Shown: in pieces, positions 8,210-16,968 of the stretch
Numbering within the stretch: position 1 is the first letter of the stretch
Layout: each line of letters begins with the position of its first letter
Origin: Streptomyces sp. MA5143a
GTDB taxonomy: Bacteria; Actinomycetota; Actinomycetes; Streptomycetales; Streptomycetaceae
Reading direction: 5' to 3'
Length of the DNA stretch: 64,000 nt
Assembly: GCF_900290235.1 (NCBI RefSeq)
Contig: NZ_OLMK01000050.1
Span: 186,001-250,000 of the forward strand
Program-made: the position numbers and the translations under genes
Notes under the pieces: generated by a model
What the model saw: only the letters and a program-made list of their open reading frames with translations
The model's database searches: none
Told to the model about the DNA's origin: nothing

Positions 8210-8995
8210 ATGTCGGAACAGGAGCGACGGGTCGCCGTCGTCACGGGTGCGACCAGCGGTATCGGCCTCGCGGTGACCCGGCTGCTGGCGCAGCGGGGCC
8301 ACCGGGTGTTCCTCTGCGCGCGCGGCGAGGACGCCGTGCGCGCCACGGTCAAGGAACTCGGCGAGGAGGGCCTGGAAGTGGACGGCGTCGCCTGCGACGT
8401 GCGCTCCGCCGACGACGTCAAGGCGTTCGTGCGGGCCGCGGTGGACCGTTTCGGCACCGTCGACGTGCTGGTGAACAACGCCGGCCGCAGCGGGGGCGGG
8501 GTGACCGCCGACCTCACCGACGACCTGTGGCTCGACGTCATCGACACCAACCTCAACAGTGTCTTCCGGATGACCCGTGAGGTCCTCACCACCGGCGGCA
8601 TGCGCCACAAGGACCGCGGCCGGATCATCAACATCGCCTCCACCGCCGGCAAGCAGGGCGTCGTGCTCGGCGCCCCCTACTCGGCGTCCAAGCACGGCGT
8701 CGTCGGCTTCACCAAGGCCCTCGGCAACGAGCTCGCCCCGACCGGCATCACCGTCAACGCCGTGTGCCCCGGCTACGTCGAGACACCCATGGCGCAGCGG
8801 GTGCGGCAGGGCTACGCCGACGCGTACGACACCACCGAGGACAAGATCCTGGAGAAGTTCCAGGCCAAGATCCCGCTCGGCCGCTACTCCACCCCCGAGG
8901 AGGTCGCCGGCCTCGTCGGCTACCTGGCCTCCGACACCGCCGCCTCCATCACCTCGCAGGCCCTGAACGTCTGCGGCGGCCTCGGCAACTTCTGA
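8210..8995 (+). CDS. ActIII-type polyketide C-9 ketoreductase
   Basis: A 261-residue classical short-chain dehydrogenase very like ActIII. It has the cofactor loop TGATSGIG, LVNNAGRSGGG, and the catalytic YSASKHG with Tyr157 and Lys161, the same numbering as ActIII. It reduces the C-9 carbonyl of the nascent poly-beta-ketone and so sets the first ring closure. It opens a plus-strand operon that continues with aromatase/cyclase, SDR, membrane protein and multicopper oxidase. AGGAG lies just upstream of the ATG. Confidence 0.95.
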   Translation: MSEQERRVAVVTGATSGIGLAVTRLLAQRGHRVFLCARGEDAVRATVKELGEEGLEVDGVACDVRSADDVKAFVRAAVDRFGTVDVLVNNAGRSGGGVTADLTDDLWLDVIDTNLNSVFRMTREVLTTGGMRHKDRGRIINIASTAGKQGVVLGAPYSASKHGVVGFTKALGNELAPTGITVNAVCPGYVETPMAQRVRQGYADAYDTTEDKILEKFQAKIPLGRYSTPEEVAGLVGYLASDTAASITSQALNVCGGLGNF

Positions 8996-9021
8996 CCGGC
9001 CCGACGAAAAGGGAGAAGGAC

Positions 9022-9972
9022 ATGACGACCCGTGAGGTCGAGCACGAGATCACCGTCGCCGCCCCGGCCGCCGAGCTGTACCGGCTGATCGCCGAGGTGG
9101 AGAACTGGCCCCGGATCTTCCCGCCGTCCATCTACGTCGACCACGTCGAGAAGGGCGAGCGCGAGGAGCGCATCCGGATCTGGGCCACCGCCAACGGCGA
9201 GCCGAAGAACTGGACGTCGCGCCGCGTCCTGCACCCCGAGGAGCTGCGCATCGAGTTCCGCCAGGAGGTCCCCGCCCCGCCGGTGGCCGCGATGGGCGGC
9301 ACCTGGATCATCGAACCGCTCGGTGACGCCGAGTCCCGGGTGCGGCTCCTGCACGACTACTCCGCGATCGACGACGACCCCGAGCGGCTCGCCTGGATCG
9401 ACGCGGCCGTGGACCGCAACAGCCGCGCCGAGCTGGCCTCCCTGAAGACCAACGCCGAACTCGCCGTGCGGGCCGTCGGACTGACCCTCTCCTTCGAGGA
9501 CAGCGTCCGCGTCGAAGGCTCCGCGAAGGACGTCTACGACTTCATCAACGAGGCCGACCGCTGGCGCGAGCGCCTCCCGCACGTCGCCGAGGTCTCCCTG
9601 CGCGAGGACACCCCGGGCCTTCAGGTGCTGCGCATGGACACCCTCACCAAGGACGGCTCCAAGCACACCACCGAGTCGATCCGCGTCTGCTTCCCGCACC
9701 ACCGCATCGCCTACAAGCAGACCACCCTGCCCGCGCTGATGACCCTGCACACCGGCTACTGGCAGCTCGACGAGGACGAGGACGGCGTCACCACCGCCAC
9801 CTCCCAGCACACCGTCGTCCTCAACGCCGACAACATCACCAAGATCCTCGGCGCGGACGCCGGGGTGCCCGAGGCCCGCGAGTTCATCCGGGGCGCCCTC
9901 GGCTCCAACAGCCGCGCCACGCTGGGCCACGCCAAGGAGTACGCCGAGAAGCGCAGGGCGGCCGCGCGATGA
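9022..9972 (+). CDS. Didomain aromatase/cyclase (ActVII type)
   Basis: A 316-residue protein with two START/Bet v1-like polyketide-cyclase domains, about residues 1-150 and 160-310. The N-terminal half begins TTREVEHEITVAAPAAELY and includes NWPRIFPPSIYVDHVE. The second half repeats the fold, with YKQTTLPALMTLHTGYWQL. Such enzymes aromatise the first ring after C-9 reduction. GGGAGAAGGA precedes the ATG. The stop overlaps the next start as ATGA. A second didomain cyclase lies at 16965-17966. Confidence 0.93.
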   Translation: MTTREVEHEITVAAPAAELYRLIAEVENWPRIFPPSIYVDHVEKGEREERIRIWATANGEPKNWTSRRVLHPEELRIEFRQEVPAPPVAAMGGTWIIEPLGDAESRVRLLHDYSAIDDDPERLAWIDAAVDRNSRAELASLKTNAELAVRAVGLTLSFEDSVRVEGSAKDVYDFINEADRWRERLPHVAEVSLREDTPGLQVLRMDTLTKDGSKHTTESIRVCFPHHRIAYKQTTLPALMTLHTGYWQLDEDEDGVTTATSQHTVVLNADNITKILGADAGVPEAREFIRGALGSNSRATLGHAKEYAEKRRAAAR

Positions 9973-10829
9973 GCGGGCACTCACCGCGCACCTGGCTGGT
10001 CACCGGCGCCTCCCGCGGGCTCGGCCGGGCCATCACCGAGGTCGTGCTGGAGGCGGGCGACAGGGTCGTCGCCACCGCCCGCAAGCCCGAGTCCCTAGAC
10101 GACCTGGTCGAGCGGTACGGCGACCGGGTCGTCCCGCTCGCCCTCGACGTCACCGACCGCGCCGCCGTCCTCGCCACCGTCGCCGAGGCCGTCGAGCGGG
10201 TGGGCCGGATCGACGTCCTGCTCAACAACGCGGGCTACGGACTCGCCGGGGGCGTCGAGGAGGTCGGCGAACAGCAGGTCCGGGACCAGTTCGACGTCAA
10301 CTTCTTCGGCGCGCTGTGGGTCACCCAGGCGGTGCTGCCGGTGATGCGCCGTCAGCGGGCGGGCCACATCCTCCAGATGTCCAGCATCGCCGGCCTCACG
10401 ACCTACCCCAACCTCGGCATGTACTGCGCCGGCAAGTGGGCCCTGGAGGCCATGAGCGAGACCCTGGCGCTGGAGGTCGCGGGCTTCGGCATCCGCGTCA
10501 CGATCGTCGAGCCCGGCGAGTTCCGCACCGAGTGGAGCGCCGGCAGCATGGTCCGCGCCACGCCCATGCCCGAGTACGACGAGGTGCTCGCGGGACGGCG
10601 GCACGGGCTGTCCGGGGCGTACGCCCACCTCCAGCCCGGCGACCCGCGCAAGGCGGGCGAGGCCCTGCTGAAGCTGCTCGACGCGGAGCGGCCGCCGCTC
10701 AGGATCCTGCTCGGCAACAGCGCCGCCGACCTCGCGCCCCGCGTGCTGCGCGAACGCCTCGCGGAGTGGGAGGAGTGGGACGCGCTGGCCCGCACAACGG
10801 ATCACGACGCGACGGACGCCCGACCGTGA
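9969..10829 (+). CDS. Short-chain dehydrogenase/reductase, possibly a Gra-ORF6-type C-3 ketoreductase
   Basis: A 286-residue SDR with TGASRGLG near the N terminus, LLNNAGYGLAGG, and the catalytic pair in YCAGKWA. Its place directly after ketoreductase and aromatase genes resembles the granaticin order, where Gra-ORF6 (RED2) reduces the 3-keto group to the (R) product; that assignment is inference. The cluster also encodes an ActVI-ORF1-type enzyme, normally responsible for the opposite (S) reduction. The final 12 residues are Asp/Thr-rich. The gene is joined by ATGA to the cyclase and by GTGA to the membrane protein. Confidence 0.85.
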   Translation: MSGHSPRTWLVTGASRGLGRAITEVVLEAGDRVVATARKPESLDDLVERYGDRVVPLALDVTDRAAVLATVAEAVERVGRIDVLLNNAGYGLAGGVEEVGEQQVRDQFDVNFFGALWVTQAVLPVMRRQRAGHILQMSSIAGLTTYPNLGMYCAGKWALEAMSETLALEVAGFGIRVTIVEPGEFRTEWSAGSMVRATPMPEYDEVLAGRRHGLSGAYAHLQPGDPRKAGEALLKLLDAERPPLRILLGNSAADLAPRVLRERLAEWEEWDALARTTDHDATDARP

Positions 10830-11839
10830 GCCCGACCGCGCGCCCGGCGACGGAGCGGCCCCCGGGCCCGGCCGCCGACCCGCCCCCGACCGCTTTCGGC
10901 ACGCCGGCCGGTCCCGGCGCGGCAGCGAGGCCGGCTTCCCCCGGCACGCCGAGCGTTCCGCCCGCCGGGGCACGGCCCGCCTCCCCGGGGACGCCGGGCG
11001 GCCTGCCCGGTGCGCCGGGCGCCTCGGGGGAAGGGGTCCCGGGGTGCCCTGCCTCGGGGCCGGCCGCTCGTGCCGCGGCCCGTTCCGGCGGGTCGGGCGA
11101 GCCGGGCGCTGGGGCGCGGTCCGCCTTCCCGGGCGCATCGGTTGTTCCGCCGGCCGGTGCGCGGTCGGTCTCCTCGGGGACGCCGGGCGGCCCTGGGGTG
11201 GCGGATCTGTCCGGTGCTGCCTTGGGCGTGGCGGTGCGGGCCGGCGGGCCGGGGCGGGCCGCTCGTGGGGTCGCTCTGCGGGTCCGGCGGGTCGCCTGGC
11301 GCGCGGTCCTGTCCCTGCGTCCGCTCGCGCTGGGCGTCTGCGCCTCCGCGCAGGCCGCCGCCGTCGCCTGGAGCGCGTACGAGCGGACGCGTCCGCCCGC
11401 CCCGCAGCCCGGCGACCACGCCTGGTGGCACGGCGGCGGTCCGTCCGCCGCCGGGCACACCGCGCACGCCGGCGGGGACGCGAGCGGGCCCGTGCTGTAC
11501 CTCGCGCTCGCCACCGCCGCCCTGTACCTGCTGCTGCCCCTGTTCGCCCTCGCCGCGCACACCGTGCGGCACCTGGGCGGCGGCGCGTGGACCTTCGCCG
11601 TCGTGGGCGGCGTGGTGAGCGCGGCCATCGCCGTGCCCGTGACCGCGCTGGCGATCGCCCTGACCCCCGGCGCGCCCGCCGAGTCGTGGGCCGCTGCGGG
11701 CGACCACGCCCTGACCGCGCTGCGCATCTGCGCCCCGGCCGGTCTGCTGCTCGCCGTCGCCGTCGGGGTGCCGTCGGGCGCACGGCACCGCGCGGACCGT
11801 CCGCCGAGACTCGTGGAGAAGAGAACCCGATCATGCTGA
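10826..11839 (+). CDS. Membrane protein with long Pro/Gly/Ala-rich N-terminal tail
   Basis: A 337-residue protein I do not recognise. Residues 1 to about 150 are low complexity (Pro, Gly, Ala, Ser) and probably disordered. Four hydrophobic segments follow, near 160-182, 222-245, 255-280 and 295-315. The loop between the first and second is rich in His and Trp (GDHAWWHGGG, AGHTAHAGG) and could bind metal if it faces outward. The GTG start overlaps the SDR stop as GTGA and the end overlaps the multicopper oxidase start by seven bases, so the latter two are probably co-translated. A role in anchoring or metallating the oxidase is inference. The low-complexity DNA could also mean a later downstream start. 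Confidence 0.65.
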   Translation: MSPTARPATERPPGPAADPPPTAFGTPAGPGAAARPASPGTPSVPPAGARPASPGTPGGLPGAPGASGEGVPGCPASGPAARAAARSGGSGEPGAGARSAFPGASVVPPAGARSVSSGTPGGPGVADLSGAALGVAVRAGGPGRAARGVALRVRRVAWRAVLSLRPLALGVCASAQAAAVAWSAYERTRPPAPQPGDHAWWHGGGPSAAGHTAHAGGDASGPVLYLALATAALYLLLPLFALAAHTVRHLGGGAWTFAVVGGVVSAAIAVPVTALAIALTPGAPAESWAAAGDHALTALRICAPAGLLLAVAVGVPSGARHRADRPPRLVEKRTRSC

Positions 11840-13272
11840 ACCGACGCCATCTGCTCAAGGCCGCCGTCGTGGGCGGTGCCGCCGCGCTGTTCCCCTGGGA
11901 GGGACTGAGCGGCAGCGGGTCCGCCGCCGCGGCCGGCGACCTCGCGGAGACGGTGCCCTTCGCGCACGCCCTGCCGGTGCCGAAGACCCTCGCCCCGCTC
12001 ACCCGCGGCGCCACCACCGACGTCTACGAGATGCGGATGCGGGAGGCCGACGTCGAGATCGTCAAGGGGCTGACCTCCCGGGTCCGTACCTTCGACGGCA
12101 CGTTCCCCGGCCCCACCATCAAGGCGTGCCACGGGCGCGCGGTGGAGGTGCGCCAGTACAACGACCTGACCGTGAACGCCGCCGTCCACCTGCACGGCGG
12201 TGAGGTCCTCTCCGAGCACGACGGCCTGCCGATGGACGTCATCGCGCCCGGCGGCAACCGGACGTACCACTACCCGAACAAGCAGCGGGCGGCCTCCCTC
12301 TGGTACCACGACCACGCCCACCACCTGGAGGCCGAGAACGTCTACAAGGGCCTGCACGGGCTCTACCTGATCAGCGACGCCGAGGAGAAGAAGCTGCCGC
12401 TGCCCCGCGGCGCCCACGACGTCCCGCTGGTCATCCGGGACGCCCGCGTGGAGACCGACGGCACCCTGCGCTACACCCGCCCCTCCGACTGCCCGCACAT
12501 GCTGGTCAACGGCAAGGAGCGGCCGTACTTCAAGGTCGCGGCCCGCAAGTACCGGCTGCGCCTCTACAACGCCTGCGCCAACCGCTACATCAGGCTGCGG
12601 CTCGCCGACGGCACGCCGTTCACGCAGATCGCCTCGGACGGCGGTCTCCTGGAACGACCGGTTGAGCGCGACGAGTTGCTGATGCTGGGCGGCGAACGCG
12701 TCGAGGTCGTCGTGGACTTCTCCCGCTACGTCGTGGGCCAGTCGGTGGTGCTGGAGAACACCGGCGCCCTGCCCACCGAGCGCCCCGAGGTGCTCCGCTT
12801 CGACATCGACCGCAGGAGCACCGACAACAGCCAGGTCCCGGCCCGCCTCTCCACACTGCCGCCGGTGCCGCGGGGCACGGTGGAACGGGACTTCGAGCTG
12901 CGCACGTTCCCCGCGATGACCATCAACGGCGTCAGCTACGACCCGGACCGGGTCGACGTGGCGACCACCGTCGGCAGCAGCGAGATATGGACGATCCGCA
13001 ACGTGGAGGCACCGCTCCCGGCGCCCCCGGACTTCCACCTGTACCACAGCTTCCACACGCACCTGACGTACTTCCGGGTCCTCGAACGCAACGGCAGACC
13101 GGCCGGCGTCCAGGACTCGGGGCTCAAGGACACCGTGTGCCTCGGCCCCGGTGAGACCGTGAAGATCGCCATGACCTGGGGCCCCTACACCGGCCAGTAC
13201 CTCTACCACTGCCACCAGCTCGGCCACTCCTCCGGCGGCCAGATGGGACGCATCGACATCAACCCTGCCTGA
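11833..13272 (+). CDS. Tat-exported multicopper oxidase
   Basis: A 479-residue three-domain multicopper oxidase of the CotA/phenoxazinone synthase type. The N terminus MLNRRHLLK followed by a hydrophobic stretch looks like a Tat signal, so the enzyme probably folds with copper inside and acts outside. All four copper-binding segments are present: HLHG (His119), WYHDHAHH, HTHL (His408) and HCHQLGH (Cys460). At the position of the usual type 1 axial Met there is Gln470, with Met next to it. Likely roles are phenol or quinol oxidation, or oxidative coupling of the polyketide. It is the last gene of the ketoreductase operon. Confidence 0.92.
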   Translation: MLNRRHLLKAAVVGGAAALFPWEGLSGSGSAAAAGDLAETVPFAHALPVPKTLAPLTRGATTDVYEMRMREADVEIVKGLTSRVRTFDGTFPGPTIKACHGRAVEVRQYNDLTVNAAVHLHGGEVLSEHDGLPMDVIAPGGNRTYHYPNKQRAASLWYHDHAHHLEAENVYKGLHGLYLISDAEEKKLPLPRGAHDVPLVIRDARVETDGTLRYTRPSDCPHMLVNGKERPYFKVAARKYRLRLYNACANRYIRLRLADGTPFTQIASDGGLLERPVERDELLMLGGERVEVVVDFSRYVVGQSVVLENTGALPTERPEVLRFDIDRRSTDNSQVPARLSTLPPVPRGTVERDFELRTFPAMTINGVSYDPDRVDVATTVGSSEIWTIRNVEAPLPAPPDFHLYHSFHTHLTYFRVLERNGRPAGVQDSGLKDTVCLGPGETVKIAMTWGPYTGQYLYHCHQLGHSSGGQMGRIDINPA

Positions 13273-13291
13273 ACACCTCGGTGGCCGGATC

Positions 13292-13334
13292 TCGAGCCGG
13301 ATTCGAGGGGGGCGGGATCAGGGGCTCCTAGGTT
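13292..13334 (+). promoter_or_regulatory. SARP-type operator and leaderless promoter for the MFS exporter
   Basis: TCGAGCC (13292) and TCGAGGG (13303) are 11 bp apart; a third position (13314) is degenerate. Eight bases later comes TAGGTT (13329-13334), a good -10 box, only six bases before the ATG. No ribosome-binding sequence is visible, so the mRNA is probably leaderless. Confidence 0.55.
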
Positions 13335-13340
13335 GCCCTC

Positions 13341-14795
13341 ATGCAGACTTCGCCCCCCGAACGGTTGGACCGCAAGCTCCTCGTCCTCGCGGGCACCCTC
13401 CTCATCGGTGCCATCGCGTCCCTCCTGGACTCGACCATCGTCAGTGTCGCCCTGAACGACATCGGTGAGGAACTGGACGCCTCCGAGACCGCGTTGTCCT
13501 GGGTCAACACGTCCTATCTGCTGACCCTGGCCCTGGTCACCCCGCTCGTCGGCTGGGCCGTGGACCGCTTCGGCGACAAGCGGATGTGGATGTTCGCCCT
13601 CGTGGTGTTCCTGGCCGGCTCGGTGCTGTGCGGGCTCGCCTGGTCCGTGGAGAGCCTGATCGCCTTCCGCGTGGTCAAGGGCATCGGCGGCGGCATGGTG
13701 CTGCCGATGGTGCAGGCGATCCTCGCGGAGGCGGCCGGGCCGAAGCGCTTCGGCCGGGTGATGAGCCTCGTCGGCATCCCCGGACAACTCGCCCCCATCA
13801 TGGGCCCGGTGGCCGGCGGTCTGATCATCGACGCGGCGGGCTGGCGGTGGATCTTCTTCGTCAACGTGCCCGTCATCCTGCTCGCCCTCGCCCTCGCCTG
13901 GAAGGTGCTGCCCTCCTCGGGCGAGCGGCGCGGCACCCGAGTCGACCGCGTCGGCATGCTGCTCCTGCCGCCCGGCATGGTCGCCCTCGTCTACGGCTTC
14001 TCCCGGGTCCGGGACGTGTCCCAGCTGACCGACCCGTTCACCCTCGGTGTGCTGCTGGCCGGCCTCGCCCTGGTCGCCGGGTTCTGTGTGCACTCCGCGC
14101 GGTCCGCGGACCCCCTGCTCGACGTACGGCTGTTCCGCTCCCGGGTGTTCTCCACGTCCTCGGCGCTGATCCTGCTGCACGGCGTGGCCATCTACGGCAC
14201 CCTCTTCGTGCTGCCGCTGTACTACACGCGGGTGCTTGGCCACGACAGCTCCACCACGGGCTGGCTGCTCGCCCCGCAGGGCCTCGGCATGCTGATCGGC
14301 ATCTCGCTGGCCGGCGCGCTCACAGACCGGTACGACCCGCGCACCCTCATCCTCGGCAGCACCGTGGTCGCCGCCCTCGGCACCGTCGCCTTCACCCGGC
14401 TCGCCGAGCACCCCGGCGACCTGCTGCTCGGCCTGTCCCTGTGCGTGCGGGGCCTCGGCCTCGGCGTCATCGGCGTCGCGGTCATCACCACGGCCTACCG
14501 TGACGTGCCCGCCGACCGCATCGCGCGGGGCACCGTACTGATCGCGGTCGGGCAGCGGGTCGGCGCGTCCTTCGGCACGGCCCTCGTCGCCCTGCTGCTG
14601 TCCGTCGGCCTCAGCGCCGCGCCCGGCGAGGCGGGGGCGGGGGACGCGGCGGCGTACGGGGACACGTTCTGGTGGGTGCTCGGCCTGGTCGCGCTGATGC
14701 TGCTGCCGGCGCTCCTCATGCCGCGCAAGCCGAGGGAGCCGGAGACCGGCGTGGAGCAGGAGGAGGGACAGCCGGCGGAGTCAGGACACCACTGA
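13341..14795 (+). CDS. MFS drug exporter, DHA2 (EmrB/QacA) type
   Basis: A 484-residue membrane protein with about 14 hydrophobic segments. DHA2-type signatures are visible: LDSTIVSVALNDIG in the first helix and VGWAVDRFGDKRMW in the first cytoplasmic loop. It most likely expels the polyketide by proton antiport and gives self-resistance. It has its own promoter site and no visible ribosome site. A strong hairpin separates it from the convergent rmlA gene. Confidence 0.93.
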   Translation: MQTSPPERLDRKLLVLAGTLLIGAIASLLDSTIVSVALNDIGEELDASETALSWVNTSYLLTLALVTPLVGWAVDRFGDKRMWMFALVVFLAGSVLCGLAWSVESLIAFRVVKGIGGGMVLPMVQAILAEAAGPKRFGRVMSLVGIPGQLAPIMGPVAGGLIIDAAGWRWIFFVNVPVILLALALAWKVLPSSGERRGTRVDRVGMLLLPPGMVALVYGFSRVRDVSQLTDPFTLGVLLAGLALVAGFCVHSARSADPLLDVRLFRSRVFSTSSALILLHGVAIYGTLFVLPLYYTRVLGHDSSTTGWLLAPQGLGMLIGISLAGALTDRYDPRTLILGSTVVAALGTVAFTRLAEHPGDLLLGLSLCVRGLGLGVIGVAVITTAYRDVPADRIARGTVLIAVGQRVGASFGTALVALLLSVGLSAAPGEAGAGDAAAYGDTFWWVLGLVALMLLPALLMPRKPREPETGVEQEEGQPAESGHH

Positions 14796-14862
14796 CCACC
14801 CGCACGCCCCACGCGGAGACTCCCCCACGCCGCCGACAAGACACCGCCCGTACGCCGCCGAC

Positions 14863-14906
14863 AAGAGACCGCCCGGCCGTCCCCGTGGACGACCGGGCGG
14901 TCTCTT
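14863..14906. terminator. Bidirectional terminator between MFS exporter and rmlA
   Basis: An inverted repeat beginning AAGAGACCGCCCGG and ending CCGGGCGGTCTCTT, with CGTC/GACG continuing the stem towards a short loop. It serves both convergent genes. Confidence 0.85.
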
Positions 14907-14919
14907 CCTCGCGCTCCCG

Positions 14920-15873
14920 TCACGCCACCCGCCGGATGCCCCGCGGGTCCGCCGAGATGCCCGACGAGGTGCCCGCCGGGGTGCCGACCGCCGTGCCGTC
15001 GGCCCGCGCGGCCCGGGCGACCGCCATCACGTACTCCCCGTACCCGGACTTGCCCAGCTCCTCGCCCAGCCGGTGGCACTGGTCCGCGTCGATGAACCCC
15101 ATCCGCAGCGCCACCTCCTCCACGCACGCGATCCTGAGGCCCTGGCGCCGCTCCAGCGTCTGCACGTACAGGGACGCGTCGAGCAGCGAGTCGTGCGTGC
15201 CGGTGTCCAGCCACGCGAAGCCGCGCCCCAGGTCCACCAGACGCGCCTGACCGCGGGCCAGGTACTCCTTGTTGACGTCCGTGATCTCCAGCTCGCCGCG
15301 CGCCGACGGCTTCAGGTTCCGGGCGATGCGGACCACGTCGTTGTCGTAGAAGTACAGGCCCGTGATGGCCCGGTCGGACCTCGGGCGCTTCGGTTTCTCC
15401 TCGACCGACAGCAGACGGCCCTCCGCGTCGGCCTCGCCCACGCCGTACCGCTCCGGGTCCCGCACCGGGTAGCCGAACAGCAACGCGCCCTGCCGGTGCG
15501 GGAGATGGCTGCGCAGCACCTGGGAGAAGCCGGGGCCGTGGAAGACGTTGTCCCCGAGGACCAGCGCGACCGGGCCGTCACCGATGTGGTCCGCCCCGAT
15601 GACGAACGCCTCGGCCAGGCCCCGCGGTTCGGGCTGCTCGGCGTACGACAGGCGCAGGCCGAGCCGGCTGCCGTCGCCGAGGACCCGGCGGAACTGCGGC
15701 AGGTCCTTCGGCGAGGAGATGACGAGGATGTCCCGGATGCCGGCCAGCATCAGCACCGAGAGCGGGTAGTAGACCATGGGCTTGTCGTAGACCGGGAGCA
15801 GCTGCTTGGAGACCCCGAGGGTGATGGGGTGGAGCCGGGTGCCGTTCCCGCCGGCGAGGATGATTCCCTTCAC
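14920..15873 (-). CDS. rmlA: Glucose-1-phosphate thymidylyltransferase
   Basis: A 317-residue nucleotidyltransferase that makes dTDP-glucose. The GTG start gives VKGIILAGGNGTRLHP, the nucleotide-binding signature, followed by SKQLLPVYDKPMVYYP and, in the middle, LGDNVFHG and EITDVNKEYL. GAGGTGA lies just upstream of the GTG. About 20 extra residues at the C terminus (Gly/Thr/Ala-rich) exceed the usual length. It stands alone, convergent with the exporter, but belongs to the sugar pathway with rmlB. Confidence 0.95.
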   Translation of the reverse strand: MKGIILAGGNGTRLHPITLGVSKQLLPVYDKPMVYYPLSVLMLAGIRDILVISSPKDLPQFRRVLGDGSRLGLRLSYAEQPEPRGLAEAFVIGADHIGDGPVALVLGDNVFHGPGFSQVLRSHLPHRQGALLFGYPVRDPERYGVGEADAEGRLLSVEEKPKRPRSDRAITGLYFYDNDVVRIARNLKPSARGELEITDVNKEYLARGQARLVDLGRGFAWLDTGTHDSLLDASLYVQTLERRQGLRIACVEEVALRMGFIDADQCHRLGEELGKSGYGEYVMAVARAARADGTAVGTPAGTSSGISADPRGIRRVA

Positions 15874-15930
15874 GTTCTGCTCACCTCTGTAGTCGGCTTG
15901 TCGTCGTCGGCTCGTGCCGTCGTCGTGACG

Positions 15931-15951
15931 AGCGTGCGCCCACCCGTTCGA
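15931..15951 (-). promoter_or_regulatory. Possible SARP-type promoter for rmlA
   Basis: On the minus strand TCGAACG (15951-15945) is followed after 8 bp by CACGCT (15936-15931). An upstream TCGAGGT is present but one base out of the 11-bp phase, so this is weaker than the other sites. Confidence 0.35.
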
Positions 15952-15979
15952 AGCCCCGGTCGTGGACACCTCGAAGCGG

Positions 15980-16014
15980 TGAGGGGGCGAGCCCCAGTAG
16001 GACTCGCCCCCTCA
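15980..16014 (-). terminator. Terminator after the enoyl-reductase/cyclase operon
   Basis: An inverted repeat TGAGGGGGCGAG ... CTCGCCCCCTCA with an 11-base loop, just downstream of the minus-strand MDR gene. Confidence 0.8.
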
Positions 16015-16050
16015 CGGGACCGGCGCGTGTCGTGCCCCGCTTCCGCGCGC

Positions 16051-16968
16051 TCAGTCGACGGTCAGCACGACCTTGCCCCGGCCGTGCCCGCTCTCCACGT
16101 CCCGGTGCGCCTCGGCGGCGTGGGCGAGCGGGTGGGTGGCGCGCAGGTGGATCGTCACCTTGCCCTCGGTGTACAGGTCCACCAGCTCCGCGAGCCGCTC
16201 GGCCGACCGGGCTCCGGCCACGTCCCGCAGGCCCAGGCGCTCGGCCTCCTCCGTGGCGATCATCGTGACCACCCGGTCGCGGTTCTTCGCCACCGCCACC
16301 GACGCCCGCAGCGCCTCGGGGCCGGCCGCGTCGACGGCCGCGTCCACACCGTCGGGCGCGATGGCCCGCACCCGCTCCTCCAGCCCTTCGCCGTAGGTGA
16401 CCGGCACGGCGCCCAGGGCCCGCAGATGGTCGTGGTTGCGTTCGCTCGCCGTGCCGATGACCGTGCCCGCGCCCCAGGCCAGGGCCAGCTGCACGGCGAA
16501 CGTGCCGAAGCCGCCGGCGGCCGCGTTGATGAGCACCGTGTCACCCGGCTCCACGCCCACGGTCGACAGGGCCATGTGCGCGCCCTGCCCGTTGCCCGGG
16601 AAACCGGCGGCGATCTCCCACGGCATGTCCGCCGGCTTGCGGACGATCTGGTCGGCGGGCACCGTCAGGTACTCGGCGTAGGCGCCGAGCACGCTGTAAC
16701 CGAGCACCTCGTCGCCCGGCGCGAACGCCGTCACGCCCTCGCCCGCCTGGTCGACGACCCCGGCGAACTCGTTGCCGAGGACCATCGGGAACTCGCGCTT
16801 GATGAACGGCGGGGTCCACCCGCCGCGCACCCGCACGTCGAACGGCAGCACCCCGGCCGCCCTCACCCGTACCCGAACCTCCCCGGGCCCGGCCTGCGGT
16901 TCCTTCAGCGTCGTCTCTTCCAGCACCTCGGGGGGCCCGAACGAGGACAACGTCGCCGCTCGCATCAT
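16051..16968 (-). CDS. MDR-family NADPH oxidoreductase, candidate enoyl reductase (ActVI-ORF2-like role)
   Basis: A 305-residue zinc-free medium-chain dehydrogenase (quinone oxidoreductase type). The N-terminal GroES-like domain ends near residue 125; the Rossmann domain has NAAAGGFGTFAVQLA. The length and the absence of zinc ligands fit enoyl/quinone reductases. In actinorhodin synthesis ActVI-ORF2, of the same superfamily, reduces the pyran-ring enol; assignment of that step here is inference. The start overlaps the stop of the second aromatase/cyclase as ATGA. Confidence 0.85.
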   Translation of the reverse strand: MMRAATLSSFGPPEVLEETTLKEPQAGPGEVRVRVRAAGVLPFDVRVRGGWTPPFIKREFPMVLGNEFAGVVDQAGEGVTAFAPGDEVLGYSVLGAYAEYLTVPADQIVRKPADMPWEIAAGFPGNGQGAHMALSTVGVEPGDTVLINAAAGGFGTFAVQLALAWGAGTVIGTASERNHDHLRALGAVPVTYGEGLEERVRAIAPDGVDAAVDAAGPEALRASVAVAKNRDRVVTMIATEEAERLGLRDVAGARSAERLAELVDLYTEGKVTIHLRATHPLAHAAEAHRDVESGHGRGKVVLTVD

